A stretch of DNA of 64,000 nucleotides from Collinsella intestinalis DSM 13280 (lineage in GTDB: Bacteria; Actinomycetota; Coriobacteriia; Coriobacteriales; Coriobacteriaceae): the NCBI RefSeq assembly GCF_000156175.1, contig NZ_GG692710.1, forward strand, positions 1,047,623-1,111,622. Reading direction: 5' to 3'. The notes beneath the pieces were generated by a model. That model made no database searches and was not told the DNA's origin. It worked only from the letters and a program-made list of their open reading frames with translations. A program made the position numbers and the translations under genes. Every line of letters starts with the position of its first letter. Positions within the stretch are counted from its first letter, which is position 1. Shown here piece after piece: positions 16,336-25,599 of this stretch.

Positions 16336-17160
16336 TTAGGCGAGGAATCCGAAGAACGCGCCGACCAGGGCGATCGCAATCGTCATGAGCAGGATGCCCG
16401 TCGCCTTCATCCCCTTCTTGAGGCAGCCGAACATGAGGAACACGTACAGCAGCGAGAGCAGGGACGGGAAGATCTGGTCGAGATAGGACTGCATCTCGAA
16501 CGTGGTCTCGCCGATGGTCATCGCCAGAGGGGTGGACAGCGCCACCATGCTCGCGCTCATGCCGCCGATGACCATGAGGCCGACGATCGTCGCGCCCTTG
16601 CTGAGCTTTTGCAGGATCGCCCCGCCGCGAGCGCCCTCGACCAGGCTAGTGCCGGACTTGTAGCCGAGCATGGTCAGGAAGTAGCGGATGATGATGTGGG
16701 GGATGTTGAAGATCAGCAGGAACAGGATCGGGCCCAGCGGGCTTCCCTGCTGGCACAGGGAGATGCCGATGCCGCTCGCGATGATGCGCAGCGTGCCCTG
16801 GAAGAACGAGTCGCCGATGCCCGCGAAGGGCCCCATAAGGCCGACCTTCACGTTGTTGATGATGGAAGTGTCGAACTCGGGGTTCTCGCTGGCCTCGCGC
16901 TCGAGGGCTGCGGACACGCCGGAGATGGCGCCCACCACGTGGGGCGTGGTGTTGAAGATTGCCATATGGCGAGTAAGGGCAGCGGCGCGCTCCTCCTTGG
17001 TGTGCCAGAAGCGCTTGATGGCGGGCCACATGGCAAGCGCGAAGCCGAGGCCCTGCTGGCGCTCGTAGTTGTAGCAGTTCTCCAGGAAGAACGAGTTGAC
17101 GAACAGCTCCTTCACGAGCTTCTTGTCGTCAGTGGAAAGCGTGGTTTTCTCGCTACTCAT
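16336..17160 (-). CDS. PTS mannose/fructose/sorbose-family IID component
   Basis: Membrane subunit of a mannose-family phosphotransferase system that works with IIC to move sugar while it is phosphorylated. It has 274 residues. Family features include SFFLENCYNYERQQGLGFA, HMAIFNTTPHV, GPFAGIGDSFFQGTLRII and a hydrophobic C-terminal helix. The start at 17160 overlaps the IIC stop by 8 bp (ATGAGTAG), indicating translational coupling. It is the last gene of the operon SIS-IIB-IIC-IID. Confidence 0.93.
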   Translation of the reverse strand: MSSEKTTLSTDDKKLVKELFVNSFFLENCYNYERQQGLGFALAMWPAIKRFWHTKEERAAALTRHMAIFNTTPHVVGAISGVSAALEREASENPEFDTSIINNVKVGLMGPFAGIGDSFFQGTLRIIASGIGISLCQQGSPLGPILFLLIFNIPHIIIRYFLTMLGYKSGTSLVEGARGGAILQKLSKGATIVGLMVIGGMSASMVALSTPLAMTIGETTFEMQSYLDQIFPSLLSLLYVFLMFGCLKKGMKATGILLMTIAIALVGAFFGFLA

Positions 17161-17926
17161 CGAACAGGTCATCTCCCTCGTCAACAGCGGCAGCCTGAGT
17201 GCCCGCGGAACCGTTTTCATACGCCACGATGAACGCGACGCCGACGCCGATGATGGTGATGGCCATGATCGGCAGCTTGAGATATGCGAAGAGCACGAAT
17301 CCGAGCAGGAAATAGATGAAGTTGCGACCGTTCATCATGGGCTGGAGCAGCAGCGCGAAGCCCACGGCGGGGATCATGCCGCCCGCAAGGGTCAGTCCGC
17401 TCATGATAACCGGCGGGATCGCCTCGACGAACGAGGTGACGGCGGGGGCGCCGAGCAGCACCGCGATGAAGCCCACCAGGAAGTACATACCGCTCTGCAG
17501 CATGAGGCCGCCGAAATTGAGGGCGTGCATTCCGCGGATGTTCGCATCGGCGGCGAGCTTCATGGCGAAGTCCATAAACCAGCTGCGGACGATGAAGAGC
17601 GCAACCTTGATGGACTGGGCCAGAATCGAGATGGGCAGGGCAAGCGCGAGGGCGGTCTCGGTACCTTTACCGGATATGATGGCGAACGCCGTGCCCAGGC
17701 CGGCACCCACGATGACGTCCGGCGGAACCGCGGCGCCGATCTGCATAGCGCCCATGAACACCAGCTCGAGGCTGGCGCCGACGACGAGACCCGTCGCCAG
17801 GTCGCCCAAGACAAGGCCGACCAGCGGCGCCACGACGAGCGGGCGCATGACCATGCACGTTCCGCCCATCTTCTCGAGGGTCCAAGCGATGGCCATGACC
17901 AAACCGACCATGATCGCTTCGTACAT
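17153..17926 (-). CDS. PTS mannose/fructose/sorbose-family IIC component
   Basis: Sugar-channel subunit of the mannose-family PTS, 257 residues with about eight hydrophobic helices. The segment LGDLATGLVVGASLELVFMG then GAAVPPDVIVG is characteristic of the family's substrate-binding core. AAGGAG lies upstream of the ATG with normal spacing. The acidic C-terminus (DEGDDLFDE) ends inside the start of the IID gene. Confidence 0.94.
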   Translation of the reverse strand: MYEAIMVGLVMAIAWTLEKMGGTCMVMRPLVVAPLVGLVLGDLATGLVVGASLELVFMGAMQIGAAVPPDVIVGAGLGTAFAIISGKGTETALALALPISILAQSIKVALFIVRSWFMDFAMKLAADANIRGMHALNFGGLMLQSGMYFLVGFIAVLLGAPAVTSFVEAIPPVIMSGLTLAGGMIPAVGFALLLQPMMNGRNFIYFLLGFVLFAYLKLPIMAITIIGVGVAFIVAYENGSAGTQAAAVDEGDDLFDE

Positions 17927-17987
17927 AGGAACTCCTTCCCCTTTACTTCCGGCAAACCGGATTGATACCTGATTTCAGATGCCTGGA

Positions 17988-18467
17988 TTAGAACTTCTCG
18001 CGCAGATGTTTGTAGGACTGCGCCGTCGTCGAGGGGACCTCTTGGACCTCGATTTCGATGCCCATGGCGTCGATGTCGTCGAGAGCAGCCACGTCCTCAT
18101 CGCTCACATACACCATGCGGGAGAACAGGCGCTTGCCCTCCCCGGAGGCCATGCCTCCCAAATTGACGAGCGGACGGTCGGGGATGAGGTCGAGGAGCCG
18201 CTTGACCGTCTCCGGGTCGGGGCAGACCACGAACACGCGCATGCTCTCCAGACGGGGGTTCTTGAGCAACTCCGCGGCATCCTCGACGGTGCGCACGGCG
18301 AGCTTGACGCCCTCGGGGCAGCACATCTTCATGATCTGCTTGCGCATTGGGTCGTTCGCCGCCGCATCGCTCGCGATGACGATCGCGTTGAAATCGAGCT
18401 TCGACTTCCAGCTGAATGCAACTTGACCGTGCAAAAGCCTGTCGTCGATTCGGATTCTCTGAATCAT
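17988..18467 (-). CDS. PTS mannose/fructose/sorbose-family IIB component
   Basis: Cytoplasmic phosphocarrier of the PTS, 159 residues. The phosphorylated histidine is His13 in RIDDRLLHGQVAFSW. The start at 18467 has AAAGGA 7 nt upstream; an ATG 18 bp earlier overlaps that site and is rejected. It is a stand-alone IIB domain: no IIA domain is fused to it and no separate IIA gene is found in the operon, so phosphate must come from a IIA encoded elsewhere. Confidence 0.93.
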   Translation of the reverse strand: MIQRIRIDDRLLHGQVAFSWKSKLDFNAIVIASDAAANDPMRKQIMKMCCPEGVKLAVRTVEDAAELLKNPRLESMRVFVVCPDPETVKRLLDLIPDRPLVNLGGMASGEGKRLFSRMVYVSDEDVAALDDIDAMGIEIEVQEVPSTTAQSYKHLREKF

Positions 18468-18500
18468 GGATAAATCCTTTCCCATTCAGGCGTGAAACGC

Positions 18501-19553
18501 CTACAGCTCCTTCGAGATGTACGCGCTGATGCCCGCATTGAGCCTGCGCGTGAGGTCCCGCCCGTGGTCATCTGCGAGGCGATACGCGAGCACCTGCGCG
18601 AACGTAAGGTGTTCCAAGGCACCGAACAGCTCGCTCGCCTCCTCGAACACGAAGTCCCGCGACCCCGTTCCGACACCGCCCACCAAGGCGCAGAAGCCGA
18701 TCTCTTCGTTCAGGAACGTCGCGATCGCGCGCGCCTTGTCGGCGTCAGCCCCCTTTCGGGCGAAGATGAGGTACGCGCCCGAAGCGTCGAAGGCATTTTG
18801 CGGACCGTGGATGATCTCCTCGAGCTCGAAGCTGCGCGTGACCATCGGCACCATCTCCATCGCCTTGATATCCGCCTCGCGGGCAACCGCCCACAAGTCG
18901 TCGGAACCGGCGCACATCAGGTAGTCGGCGCGCATGAGGGAGAAACGATGCCGGTCGTACCAGGCGAGCGCCCGATCCATTCGCTCGGGCATGACGCCGA
19001 TGACGGACAGGATCTCATCGTCCATCTGAGACGCTCCGGCCTCTGAAACGGTCCCCGACTCGATCCCCATCGAGATGGCGAGCTGCCAGCAGCTCAGAAT
19101 CGTCGTGCAAACGCCGACCGTTCGATAGAGGAACCGTTCCTCGCCGCACCCCATCTCGATTGCGACATCGGAAGCCGCGGCGATGGGTGATTCGACGTCC
19201 GCGGTAATCGAGCACACCGTGCAGCCCGCCTCATGCAGCTTCTCAACCGCCTCGTACACAAGGCGCGTCGCACCGCCCTGGCTGATTACGACATACAGTG
19301 CATCGCGGTCAAAAGAAGTCGCGTACGAGGTGAACTGGTTCGGGAACACTGGCTGCGCCTCGATGCCCAGGCGATCGAACAGCGGGCAGGCGGCAAGCGC
19401 CCCGTTGTAAGAGGATCCGCTGCCGATGAAGACCGCGCGCTTATACCCGCGTCCGGTGATCACATCCATAAGCGAGTCCATGCGCTCGCTTCGAGACCGC
19501 ACCATCGATTCGAGGATCGGCGGAATCGAGGCGATTGAATCCAAAAACGTCAA
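18501..19553 (-). CDS. SIS-domain sugar isomerase / fructosamine deglycase-like protein
   Basis: A 350-residue cytoplasmic protein with two SIS (sugar isomerase) domains, as in the isomerase half of GlmS, in AgaS and in FrlB/GfrF deglycases. The first domain has VFIGSGSSYNGALAACPLF and VVISQGGATRLVYEA; the second includes SFELEEIIHGPQNAFD. It is the first gene of the PTS operon. Mannose-family PTS genes next to FrlB-like SIS proteins are known for uptake and cleavage of glucose-amine adducts (for example glucoselysine). That is a good hypothesis here, but hexosamine-phosphate deamination or isomerisation is also possible. Confidence 0.8.
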   Translation of the reverse strand: MTFLDSIASIPPILESMVRSRSERMDSLMDVITGRGYKRAVFIGSGSSYNGALAACPLFDRLGIEAQPVFPNQFTSYATSFDRDALYVVISQGGATRLVYEAVEKLHEAGCTVCSITADVESPIAAASDVAIEMGCGEERFLYRTVGVCTTILSCWQLAISMGIESGTVSEAGASQMDDEILSVIGVMPERMDRALAWYDRHRFSLMRADYLMCAGSDDLWAVAREADIKAMEMVPMVTRSFELEEIIHGPQNAFDASGAYLIFARKGADADKARAIATFLNEEIGFCALVGGVGTGSRDFVFEEASELFGALEHLTFAQVLAYRLADDHGRDLTRRLNAGISAYISKEL

Positions 19554-19908
19554 TGCTCCTCCTTGCCACTATCAGATATCAGGACAATGCGAGGTGTTTC
19601 TCGCGTTGCTGGTGATATTGATAGAACAATTTAATTCTATTTGCAATGACATATTGGTGGACTATCGGTTTAATTGTCATGTTTTATCGGTAAGCGGTAG
19701 CACGGCGCGAGGCATTCGGACGACTAAGCGCCCCCAACCTGCCGATACATTTCGCTTTTCCCGGGCTTTTTGACAACATACATCTCGAGGCCTTCACGCC
19801 TGATACCGCTATCCACCCGTTTTAAGCCATTTATCGGCAGCTCGGATAATGTGAACTCCCCTGCATTGCATTCTCGTCTACCATATAAGACGTTTAGGAG
19901 GATTTGTC
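19554..19908. other. Divergent SIS-PTS / gntR control region
   Basis: This 355-bp region is clearly A/T-richer than its surroundings between about 19600 and 19690. It must hold the promoters of both the PTS operon (minus) and the GntR gene (plus). No gene was seen in it. The GntR gene has a strong site (TTTAGGAGG, 7 nt before ATG). Confidence 0.6.
19618..19646 (-). promoter_or_regulatory. Candidate promoter of the SIS-PTS operon
   Basis: On the minus strand TTGCAA (19641-19646) and TATCAA (19618-19623) are separated by 17 bp, each matching consensus at four of six positions. They sit in the A/T-rich part of the divergent region, 65 bp before the operon. Support is modest. Confidence 0.3.
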
Positions 19909-20652
19909 ATGCCAAAAATTTCAAAATACCAAGTCGTCGAGCGTGCCATACGCGACGCCATTATCGACGGAACCCTCAAGGTCGGCGATCAGCTCATGAC
20001 CGAAGAGGAGCTCTGCGCGCGCTTCGGCTTTTCCCGCACGACCACCGGCAAGGCACTCGACAACCTCCGCGCACACGGCTATATCGAACGCGTCGCCGGA
20101 CGGGGGACGTTCGTCAAAGCGGCGCACGTGGAAAAACAGGCCGGAAGCTCAAGCAGCTTCACCGAGGACATGGCGTCCATCGGTCTCAAGGCCGGCGCGA
20201 AGCTCATATCGTATGAAGTGCTTCGCGCGCGCGACGTGCCCGAGATCGCAAAGCATCTGCACGCCGATGAGAACGAACTCATACACCACTTTGTTCGCCT
20301 GCGCACGGGCGACGAGCGCCCCGTCGCGATCGGCTACACCTACATCCGCGGAAGCGTCATCCCCGCAGTCGACATCGAAAGCCTCGACGGCTCCTTCTAC
20401 GCATATGTTCGTTCCCTGGGAATAGAGATACATCCCGCCGAGCAGGTGCGCATTTGTGCGGTCCTGCCGAGCGATGAGCAGCTCGAGCTCCTCGAAGCGA
20501 AGGAGATCGCCCTTCTTAGGTCCTCGCATGTCAACTGCGCCGTAAAAGACGGGTCGACGGCACCCTTCGAATACACGGAGACCTATTACAACAGCGACAT
20601 GTTCTCGTTCACCGCGCAAGACCCCCAGGCGACCGCCACCCCCCAGTGGTAA
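19909..20652 (+). CDS. GntR/HutC-family transcriptional regulator with UTRA domain
   Basis: A 247-residue regulator. Residues 1-75 are a GntR winged helix (YQVVERAIRDAIIDGTLKVG, EEELCARFGFSRTTTGKALD, HGYIERVAGRGTFV). Residues 90-235 form a UTRA effector domain, which in this family binds sugar phosphates or similar ligands. Being divergent from the SIS-PTS operon, it most likely represses that operon and responds to the imported sugar phosphate. FrlR- and NagR-like regulators have the same layout. Confidence 0.92.
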   Translation: MPKISKYQVVERAIRDAIIDGTLKVGDQLMTEEELCARFGFSRTTTGKALDNLRAHGYIERVAGRGTFVKAAHVEKQAGSSSSFTEDMASIGLKAGAKLISYEVLRARDVPEIAKHLHADENELIHHFVRLRTGDERPVAIGYTYIRGSVIPAVDIESLDGSFYAYVRSLGIEIHPAEQVRICAVLPSDEQLELLEAKEIALLRSSHVNCAVKDGSTAPFEYTETYYNSDMFSFTAQDPQATATPQW

Positions 20653-20676
20653 CGACGGGGAACCGGACGTACGGCC

Positions 20677-20696
20677 CCGCCTCCGCTCGGGGGCGG
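20677..20696. terminator. GC-rich hairpin between convergent gntR and recQ
   Basis: CCGCCTCCG at 20677-20685 can pair with CGGGGGCGG at 20688-20696, one pair being G-T. It occupies the 47-bp gap between two convergent stop codons, where a bidirectional terminator is expected, but there is no T-tract. Confidence 0.35.
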
Positions 20697-20699
20697 CGC

Positions 20700-22649
20700 C
20701 TATCGCACGCTCGCCTCGTAATCGGCGATCGCAGCAAGGAAGGCCGCCCCATATGCGTCAGCCTTCTTCTCGCCGATGCCGGGAACGTCGAGCAGTTCCT
20801 CTCGCGTGGCCGGTCTCTTGCGACACATGCCACGCAACGTGGCATCTGAGCAGATGATGTACGCGGGAACCTGATGCTCGTCGGCGAGCTCCCGACGCAG
20901 ATCGCGCAGCTCCTCGAACAGCTCGGCATCATCGCCCACGCGCGAACGGGCATCCAACGCCGCCTCCTCACGCACCAAATCGACGGCGCGCCGCGCACGG
21001 CTGGCCGATTTGGTCTTCGAGGCGCGTTTCTTCACGGTGAAGGCAAACTCGCCCGCATGCTGCGGCGCCAGGGCCTCATCGGCGCGAGGACCGAGGCCCA
21101 CCACCGGGAAGCGCCCCTGCGACTGCACCAGGTACCCGCAGCCCACCAACTGGTCCACGACCTCCTTGATGCGCTTGAGAGGGACCTCGCCCACAGCGCC
21201 GTACCCGGGAGCGTCAAACAAGTTGAACTGCCGGATCTTCTCGGTATTCGCACCATGCAGCACATCGGCAACGAGCGCCTTGCCAAAGCGCCCACCCGTC
21301 GCGGCGACCATCCGCAGGGCGGAGAGCGCGACGTCCGTCACATCCTCGACCTCGTAGTGCGTCAAACAGTTGGAGCAGTTTCCGCACCAATCAGATGACG
21401 AGGCCCCGCCGGTCTCGATGCCAAGAGCCCCCTCGTCGCCGAAATACCGCAGGATGTAGGCGCGCAGGCAACCGGTCGTTTGGCAATAGCCCTCCATCTG
21501 GGCGAGCAGGCGATAACGGTTCTGACGCGCAAACTCGCGCTCCTCCGGACTCAACGTGTCGTCCGGCACATCCTTCTCGATGAAAAAGCGACGCAGGCTG
21601 AAATCATGCCCGTTCCAAAGCAGATAGCACGCCGCCGGATCACCGTCGCGCCCCGCGCGGCCCGCCTCCTGGTAATACGCCTCGATGCTCTCCGGCACGT
21701 TGTGGTGGATCACGTAGCGCACGTTCGGCTTGTCGATGCCCATGCCAAAGGCGTTCGTAGCGACCATGAGCGGCGCGGCGTCGGCGATAAAGGCCGCCTG
21801 CTCGGAAGCGCGATCCTGTTGCCCCATACCCGCGTGGTACCGCGCGACCCGGATGCCGTGCGGCCCCAGGACACGGCCGAGCTCGTCGGAGAGCTCGTCC
21901 ACCGCCTTGCGCGTCGCGCAGTACACGATGCCGCTCTCGTCCTTGTGGGCGAGCGCGTAATCGCGGATCCAGGTCGCCTTGGCCTTGTCTCCCATCTCCT
22001 CCACGTTGAAGGAGAGGTTCGCACGGTCGAAGCCAGTCACCACCGACTGCGGCGAATGGAGCCCGAGCATCTCGGAAATGTCGTCGCGCACACGGTTCGT
22101 CGCCGTGGCCGTAAAAGCCGCCACCACGGGGCGCTGGGGCAGCGCGTCGATGAAATCGGCGATCGCGAGATAGGAGGGTCGAAAGTCCTGGCCCCATTGG
22201 GATACGCAGTGTGCCTCATCGACCGCGATCAGGGGCAGCCCCAACCCATCGGGCTGGGCCAGGCGCTGGGCGAATTCGACGAATCGAGGATCGGACAGAC
22301 GCTCAGGCGCCACGTACATGATCTGATACCAACCCTCTGAGGCGCGCTTGAGCACCGTATTCTGCTGGGCGGGCGTGAGCGAGGAATTGAGATAACTCGG
22401 TCGGGCGCCGACTTCCTTGAGTGCGCGAACCTGGTCGCCCATGAGCGAGACGAGGGGCGAGATGACCAGGGTGAGCCCCTGCAGCATGAGAGCCGGGACC
22501 TGATAGCAAATGGATTTGCCCGCGCCCGTGGGCATAACGCCCAACGCGTCCTCACCGGAGAGGATGGCAGAAACCATCCGCTCCTGACCCGGACGGAAGG
22601 AGTCGTAGCCAAAGTACTGTTTGAGTGTCTGCTTTGCCCCGTCTATCAC
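20700..22649 (-). CDS. recQ: ATP-dependent DNA helicase RecQ
   Basis: A superfamily 2 3'-5' helicase that unwinds recombination and stalled-fork structures, 649 residues. It shows [10 protein letters not shown], Walker [14 protein letters not shown], the DEAH-type box [19 protein letters not shown], motif VI region [10 protein letters not shown], the zinc-binding RQC cysteines ([14 protein letters not shown], then WCGNCSNCL) and a C-terminal HRDC domain ([20 protein letters not shown]). I chose the GTG start at 22649, preceded by AAAGGTG. An open frame continuing to 22883 would overlap the divergent gene and lacks homology. Confidence 0.93.
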   Translation of the reverse strand: MIDGAKQTLKQYFGYDSFRPGQERMVSAILSGEDALGVMPTGAGKSICYQVPALMLQGLTLVISPLVSLMGDQVRALKEVGARPSYLNSSLTPAQQNTVLKRASEGWYQIMYVAPERLSDPRFVEFAQRLAQPDGLGLPLIAVDEAHCVSQWGQDFRPSYLAIADFIDALPQRPVVAAFTATATNRVRDDISEMLGLHSPQSVVTGFDRANLSFNVEEMGDKAKATWIRDYALAHKDESGIVYCATRKAVDELSDELGRVLGPHGIRVARYHAGMGQQDRASEQAAFIADAAPLMVATNAFGMGIDKPNVRYVIHHNVPESIEAYYQEAGRAGRDGDPAACYLLWNGHDFSLRRFFIEKDVPDDTLSPEEREFARQNRYRLLAQMEGYCQTTGCLRAYILRYFGDEGALGIETGGASSSDWCGNCSNCLTHYEVEDVTDVALSALRMVAATGGRFGKALVADVLHGANTEKIRQFNLFDAPGYGAVGEVPLKRIKEVVDQLVGCGYLVQSQGRFPVVGLGPRADEALAPQHAGEFAFTVKKRASKTKSASRARRAVDLVREEAALDARSRVGDDAELFEELRDLRRELADEHQVPAYIICSDATLRGMCRKRPATREELLDVPGIGEKKADAYGAAFLAAIADYEASVR

Positions 22650-22716
22650 GCGCCGCACCTTTCGCTTTCGATACCGCACACGATGATAGCCGTTCGTGCA
22701 GACAGTGTATCGTAGG

Positions 22717-22745
22717 TTGAATCGTCGATTTAGCGATGATAGACT
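22717..22745 (+). promoter_or_regulatory. Candidate promoter and repeats upstream of the AlbA_2 regulator
   Basis: TTGAAT (22717-22722) and TAGACT (22740-22745) are spaced by 17 bp, 38 bp before the GTG start. The short divergent region also holds repeated ATCGTCGAT words (22721-22729 and near 22753) and repeated CGATGATAG (22681-22689 and 22734-22742), which could be binding sites for the regulator itself. Confidence 0.4.
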
Positions 22746-22782
22746 CATCATATCGTCGATACCGATAGAACCGGGAGGCGCC

Positions 22783-24336
22783 GTGGAGTTGAGAGAATCC
22801 GACCGTATGGAATTCAAGCTCGAGGTCAACGAGCGCATCTGCAAGACGGTCATCGCATTTGCCAACACGCTCGGAGGCACCATCTATGTCGGCATCGACG
22901 ATTTCGGCAATCCAATCGGCGTCCCCTCCGAAGAGCTCGACGGTGAGATGCTCAAGCTCAGCAATCTCATCCATGATCTCGTCTGTCCCGAGATCATGCA
23001 GTTCGTATCGATAGAACCATATGATCTCAACGGAAAGACGCTCATCAAGATCGGCGTCGACGTCGGAGATGAACGGCCCTACTATCTTGCGAACAAGGGA
23101 CCCGTACCCGCCGGGGCATTCACCCGTGTGGGGCCCGCGAATATCCCCATGTCTCGACGGGACATCCGACGCATGATCCGCCTGGTAGACGGAGATTCAT
23201 ACGAGACGCGTCAGTCTCGCATGCAGGACCTGACCTTCCATGAAGCGAGGCGCGCATTCGATTACCGCGGCATCCCCTTCGACGAGATCCGCTTCCAGGC
23301 CCTCGGTCTTTACTCCCGAGAAGGAGTCTTCTCCAACCTCGCGCTACTCATCTCCGACCAAAATCCCCATGAACTCAAGCTCGCCATCTTCAACGACGAT
23401 GCGGAGACTGAGTTCCTCAACCGCCTGGAATGCACCGGTTCGATCCTCAAGCAGTTCGATGACGCCCTCCAGTTCCTCACATTCAACAATAACCTGCGCT
23501 CCTACTTCCCAACGGCGCAGCGCATCGACAAGTACGACTACCCTCTCGAAGCCGTGCGAGAAGGACTGCTCAACTGCCTGCTTCACCGCGACTACGATGA
23601 AGACACACCCACCTTGGTGAAAATGAACAGAACGCAACTGCGCTTCATATCGCGCGGAGACTTATTCGACATCAGCCTTGAACAGGCGATCATGGGCTCC
23701 TCGAACAGCAGGAACGGAGCCCTCGTGCAAATCTTCCACCGTCTGGGAATCGCAGAGGCGTACGGTTCGGGCCTGAGAAAGATCTTCAAGCTCTACGAAC
23801 ACGAGGAACTCCAGCCAGAGGTAGAGGCCAACGGCTTCTTCTATCTCACGCTGCCCAACTGCAACACGACGCGCAACCCGTATCTCAACCTCAGGAGCAA
23901 CGAGGGACCCGGCCTCCGCGGGGATTACGACGCATTCAGACGGCTCGATGACGAGGGGGCGCTGCCACCTGATGTCGCCCGCGCATTCCGCCCGCTAAGA
24001 GAGCAGACGGAGAGCCGGTTGCGCGAGGTCAAGCGGTGCGACGGGCGCATCGCCGCGAGCCATGAAGCCGCCATTCCCTCGGACGAGAAGCGACCTTACG
24101 CCAGGAAGGTGGAATTGGACGCAAGGTGGACCGGTGACGCAGCAGAACGCCTAATCCTCGAATACGCGCGCAAGACGGACGGTGAGCTCTCTCGCCAAGA
24201 TGTCGAACACGTCCTTTCCTGCGGGCGCGACACGGCACTCAAGGTCCTGAACGGGCTGGTCGAACGCGGAATCATGGCGAAAGATGGTAAAGCGCGCGCA
24301 ACGCGCTACCACATCATCGAAGCCAAGGGCGCGTGA
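22783..24336 (+). CDS. AlbA_2 (Schlafen-like) domain ATP-binding/winged-helix protein
   Basis: A 517-residue protein of the COG2865 type. The N-terminal AlbA_2 domain starts [20 protein letters not shown] and contains [20 protein letters not shown]. The middle carries a degenerate HATPase-like segment ([16 protein letters not shown], then [13 protein letters not shown]). The C-terminus from about residue 445 is a winged helix ([20 protein letters not shown]). Proteins of this build act as putative transcription regulators or in defence and stress; no specific role is known for this one. The GTG start at 22783 is chosen because GGGAGG precedes it by 4-5 nt. It is divergent from recQ. Confidence 0.82.
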   Translation: MELRESDRMEFKLEVNERICKTVIAFANTLGGTIYVGIDDFGNPIGVPSEELDGEMLKLSNLIHDLVCPEIMQFVSIEPYDLNGKTLIKIGVDVGDERPYYLANKGPVPAGAFTRVGPANIPMSRRDIRRMIRLVDGDSYETRQSRMQDLTFHEARRAFDYRGIPFDEIRFQALGLYSREGVFSNLALLISDQNPHELKLAIFNDDAETEFLNRLECTGSILKQFDDALQFLTFNNNLRSYFPTAQRIDKYDYPLEAVREGLLNCLLHRDYDEDTPTLVKMNRTQLRFISRGDLFDISLEQAIMGSSNSRNGALVQIFHRLGIAEAYGSGLRKIFKLYEHEELQPEVEANGFFYLTLPNCNTTRNPYLNLRSNEGPGLRGDYDAFRRLDDEGALPPDVARAFRPLREQTESRLREVKRCDGRIAASHEAAIPSDEKRPYARKVELDARWTGDAAERLILEYARKTDGELSRQDVEHVLSCGRDTALKVLNGLVERGIMAKDGKARATRYHIIEAKGA

Positions 24337-24384
24337 TACAATCGGCCCACACTTTTATCCAATCCCCACCTCGAAGGAGCTGCC

Positions 24385-25392
24385 GTGGCAAACGCCGTCG
24401 ACGCACTCACCGATCGCGCGCTCGAACTCGCGCGCCTCACGATCGTCCGCCGCATCATCACCGCGGTTGCCGTCACGGTCTCGGCGCTCATCCAGACATT
24501 CCTGATCCAGGCGTTCGTCCAGCCCGCCGACCTGCTGCCGAGCGGTTTCACCGGTGTGGCGGTCCTCGTCGACCGCATCACCGCGCTCGGCGGCGTACAC
24601 ATCGACACCTCGCTCGGCATGCTCGCGCTCAACATCCCCGTAGCCGCCATGTGCTGGAGCGGCATCAGCAGGCGCTTCGTCATCTTCTCGATGACCCAAG
24701 TCGCCCTATCCTCGCTGTTCCTCAACATCTTCAACTTCGGCCCGTTTTTGGGCGACAAGATCATGCTCATCATCTTCGGCGGCGTGGTCTCGGGCCTGTC
24801 CATCGCCATCGCCCTCAAGGCCGGCGCCTCAACGGGCGGCACCGACTTTATCGCCCTGTGGGTCTCCAATCACACGGGCAAGACCATCTGGGGAGCCATC
24901 TTCGCCTTCAATTGCCTCATCCTGGTGATCTTCGGCCAGATATTCGGCTGGGACAACGCCGCGTACTCCATCGTGTTCCAGTTCATCTCGACCAAGACGA
25001 TCGACAGCTTCTACCATCGCTACGACCGCGTGACGCTGCAAATCACGACGCGCCTGGCGGACGAGGTCATGACCGCCTACGTCAACCACTTCCAGCACGG
25101 CATCAGCTGCGCCGAGGTCGTCGGTGGATACAGCCGCGACAGGATGTACCTGCTTCACACCGTCGTATCGACCTATGAGAGCCAGGACATCATCAAGCTC
25201 GTATGCGACGTCGACCCCGGCGCCGTGATCAACGTGTTCCACACGCTCGACTTCGTGGGCGGCTGGTGGGGAGGCCATGTGGACGAGCCGCTGCCCACCG
25301 CGGTGCCCGACCCGGACAAGCCCGCCCGTCTGCTGTCCAAGCAGGCCCGCCGCCAGGAGCAGTCCGGCCTGCAGCAGGACGACGGCCGCTAG
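24385..25392 (+). CDS. YitT family membrane protein (DUF161/DUF2179)
   Basis: A 335-residue protein with about six helices (residues 25-200), including VQPADLLPSGFTGVAVLVDR and LKAGASTGGTDFIALWVS, followed by a cytoplasmic DUF2179 ferredoxin-like domain (GGYSRDRMYLLHTVVSTYES). The family is widespread in Gram-positives; its transport role is unproven. The GTG start at 24385 has AAGGAG 6 nt upstream. The C-terminal 30 residues are a charged tail. Confidence 0.88.
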   Translation: MANAVDALTDRALELARLTIVRRIITAVAVTVSALIQTFLIQAFVQPADLLPSGFTGVAVLVDRITALGGVHIDTSLGMLALNIPVAAMCWSGISRRFVIFSMTQVALSSLFLNIFNFGPFLGDKIMLIIFGGVVSGLSIAIALKAGASTGGTDFIALWVSNHTGKTIWGAIFAFNCLILVIFGQIFGWDNAAYSIVFQFISTKTIDSFYHRYDRVTLQITTRLADEVMTAYVNHFQHGISCAEVVGGYSRDRMYLLHTVVSTYESQDIIKLVCDVDPGAVINVFHTLDFVGGWWGGHVDEPLPTAVPDPDKPARLLSKQARRQEQSGLQQDDGR

Positions 25393-25482
25393 CCCAACGT
25401 CAAGTCGCTACGAATCGGTTGCATCCCCCGATAGATCTCCGCCTCAATTGGAGACGGCCTCAATTGAAGCGTCCGACAAGGC

Positions 25483-25537
25483 GCGTGCAATGTCGAAATT
25501 GGCACGCCTCAACGCTGCATTTTTCGACATTGCACGC
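25483..25537. repeat. 16-bp perfect inverted repeat
   Basis: GCGTGCAATGTCGAAA at 25483-25498 pairs perfectly with 25522-25537 across a 23-nt loop. It lies in the 207-bp gap between the convergent yitT-like and mfd genes, flanked by repeats of CCTCAATTG. It may be a bidirectional terminator or an intergenic mobile repeat. Confidence 0.7.
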
Positions 25538-25550
25538 ACACCTCGATCAC

Positions 25551-25581
25551 GTCTCAATTGGTGCCTGTCCCCAAGTGAGAC
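25551..25581. repeat. Palindromic repeat, family C (GGGGACAGG core), near mfd stop
   Basis: GTCTCAATTGG and CCAAGTGAGAC pair with one mismatch around TGCCTGTCC. The core is the complement of GGGGACAGGCACC and is related to elements at 44470-44492 and 54139-54168. It sits 18 bp from the mfd stop codon. Confidence 0.6.
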
Positions 25582-25599
25582 GCATCTCCGAACGAGGCG

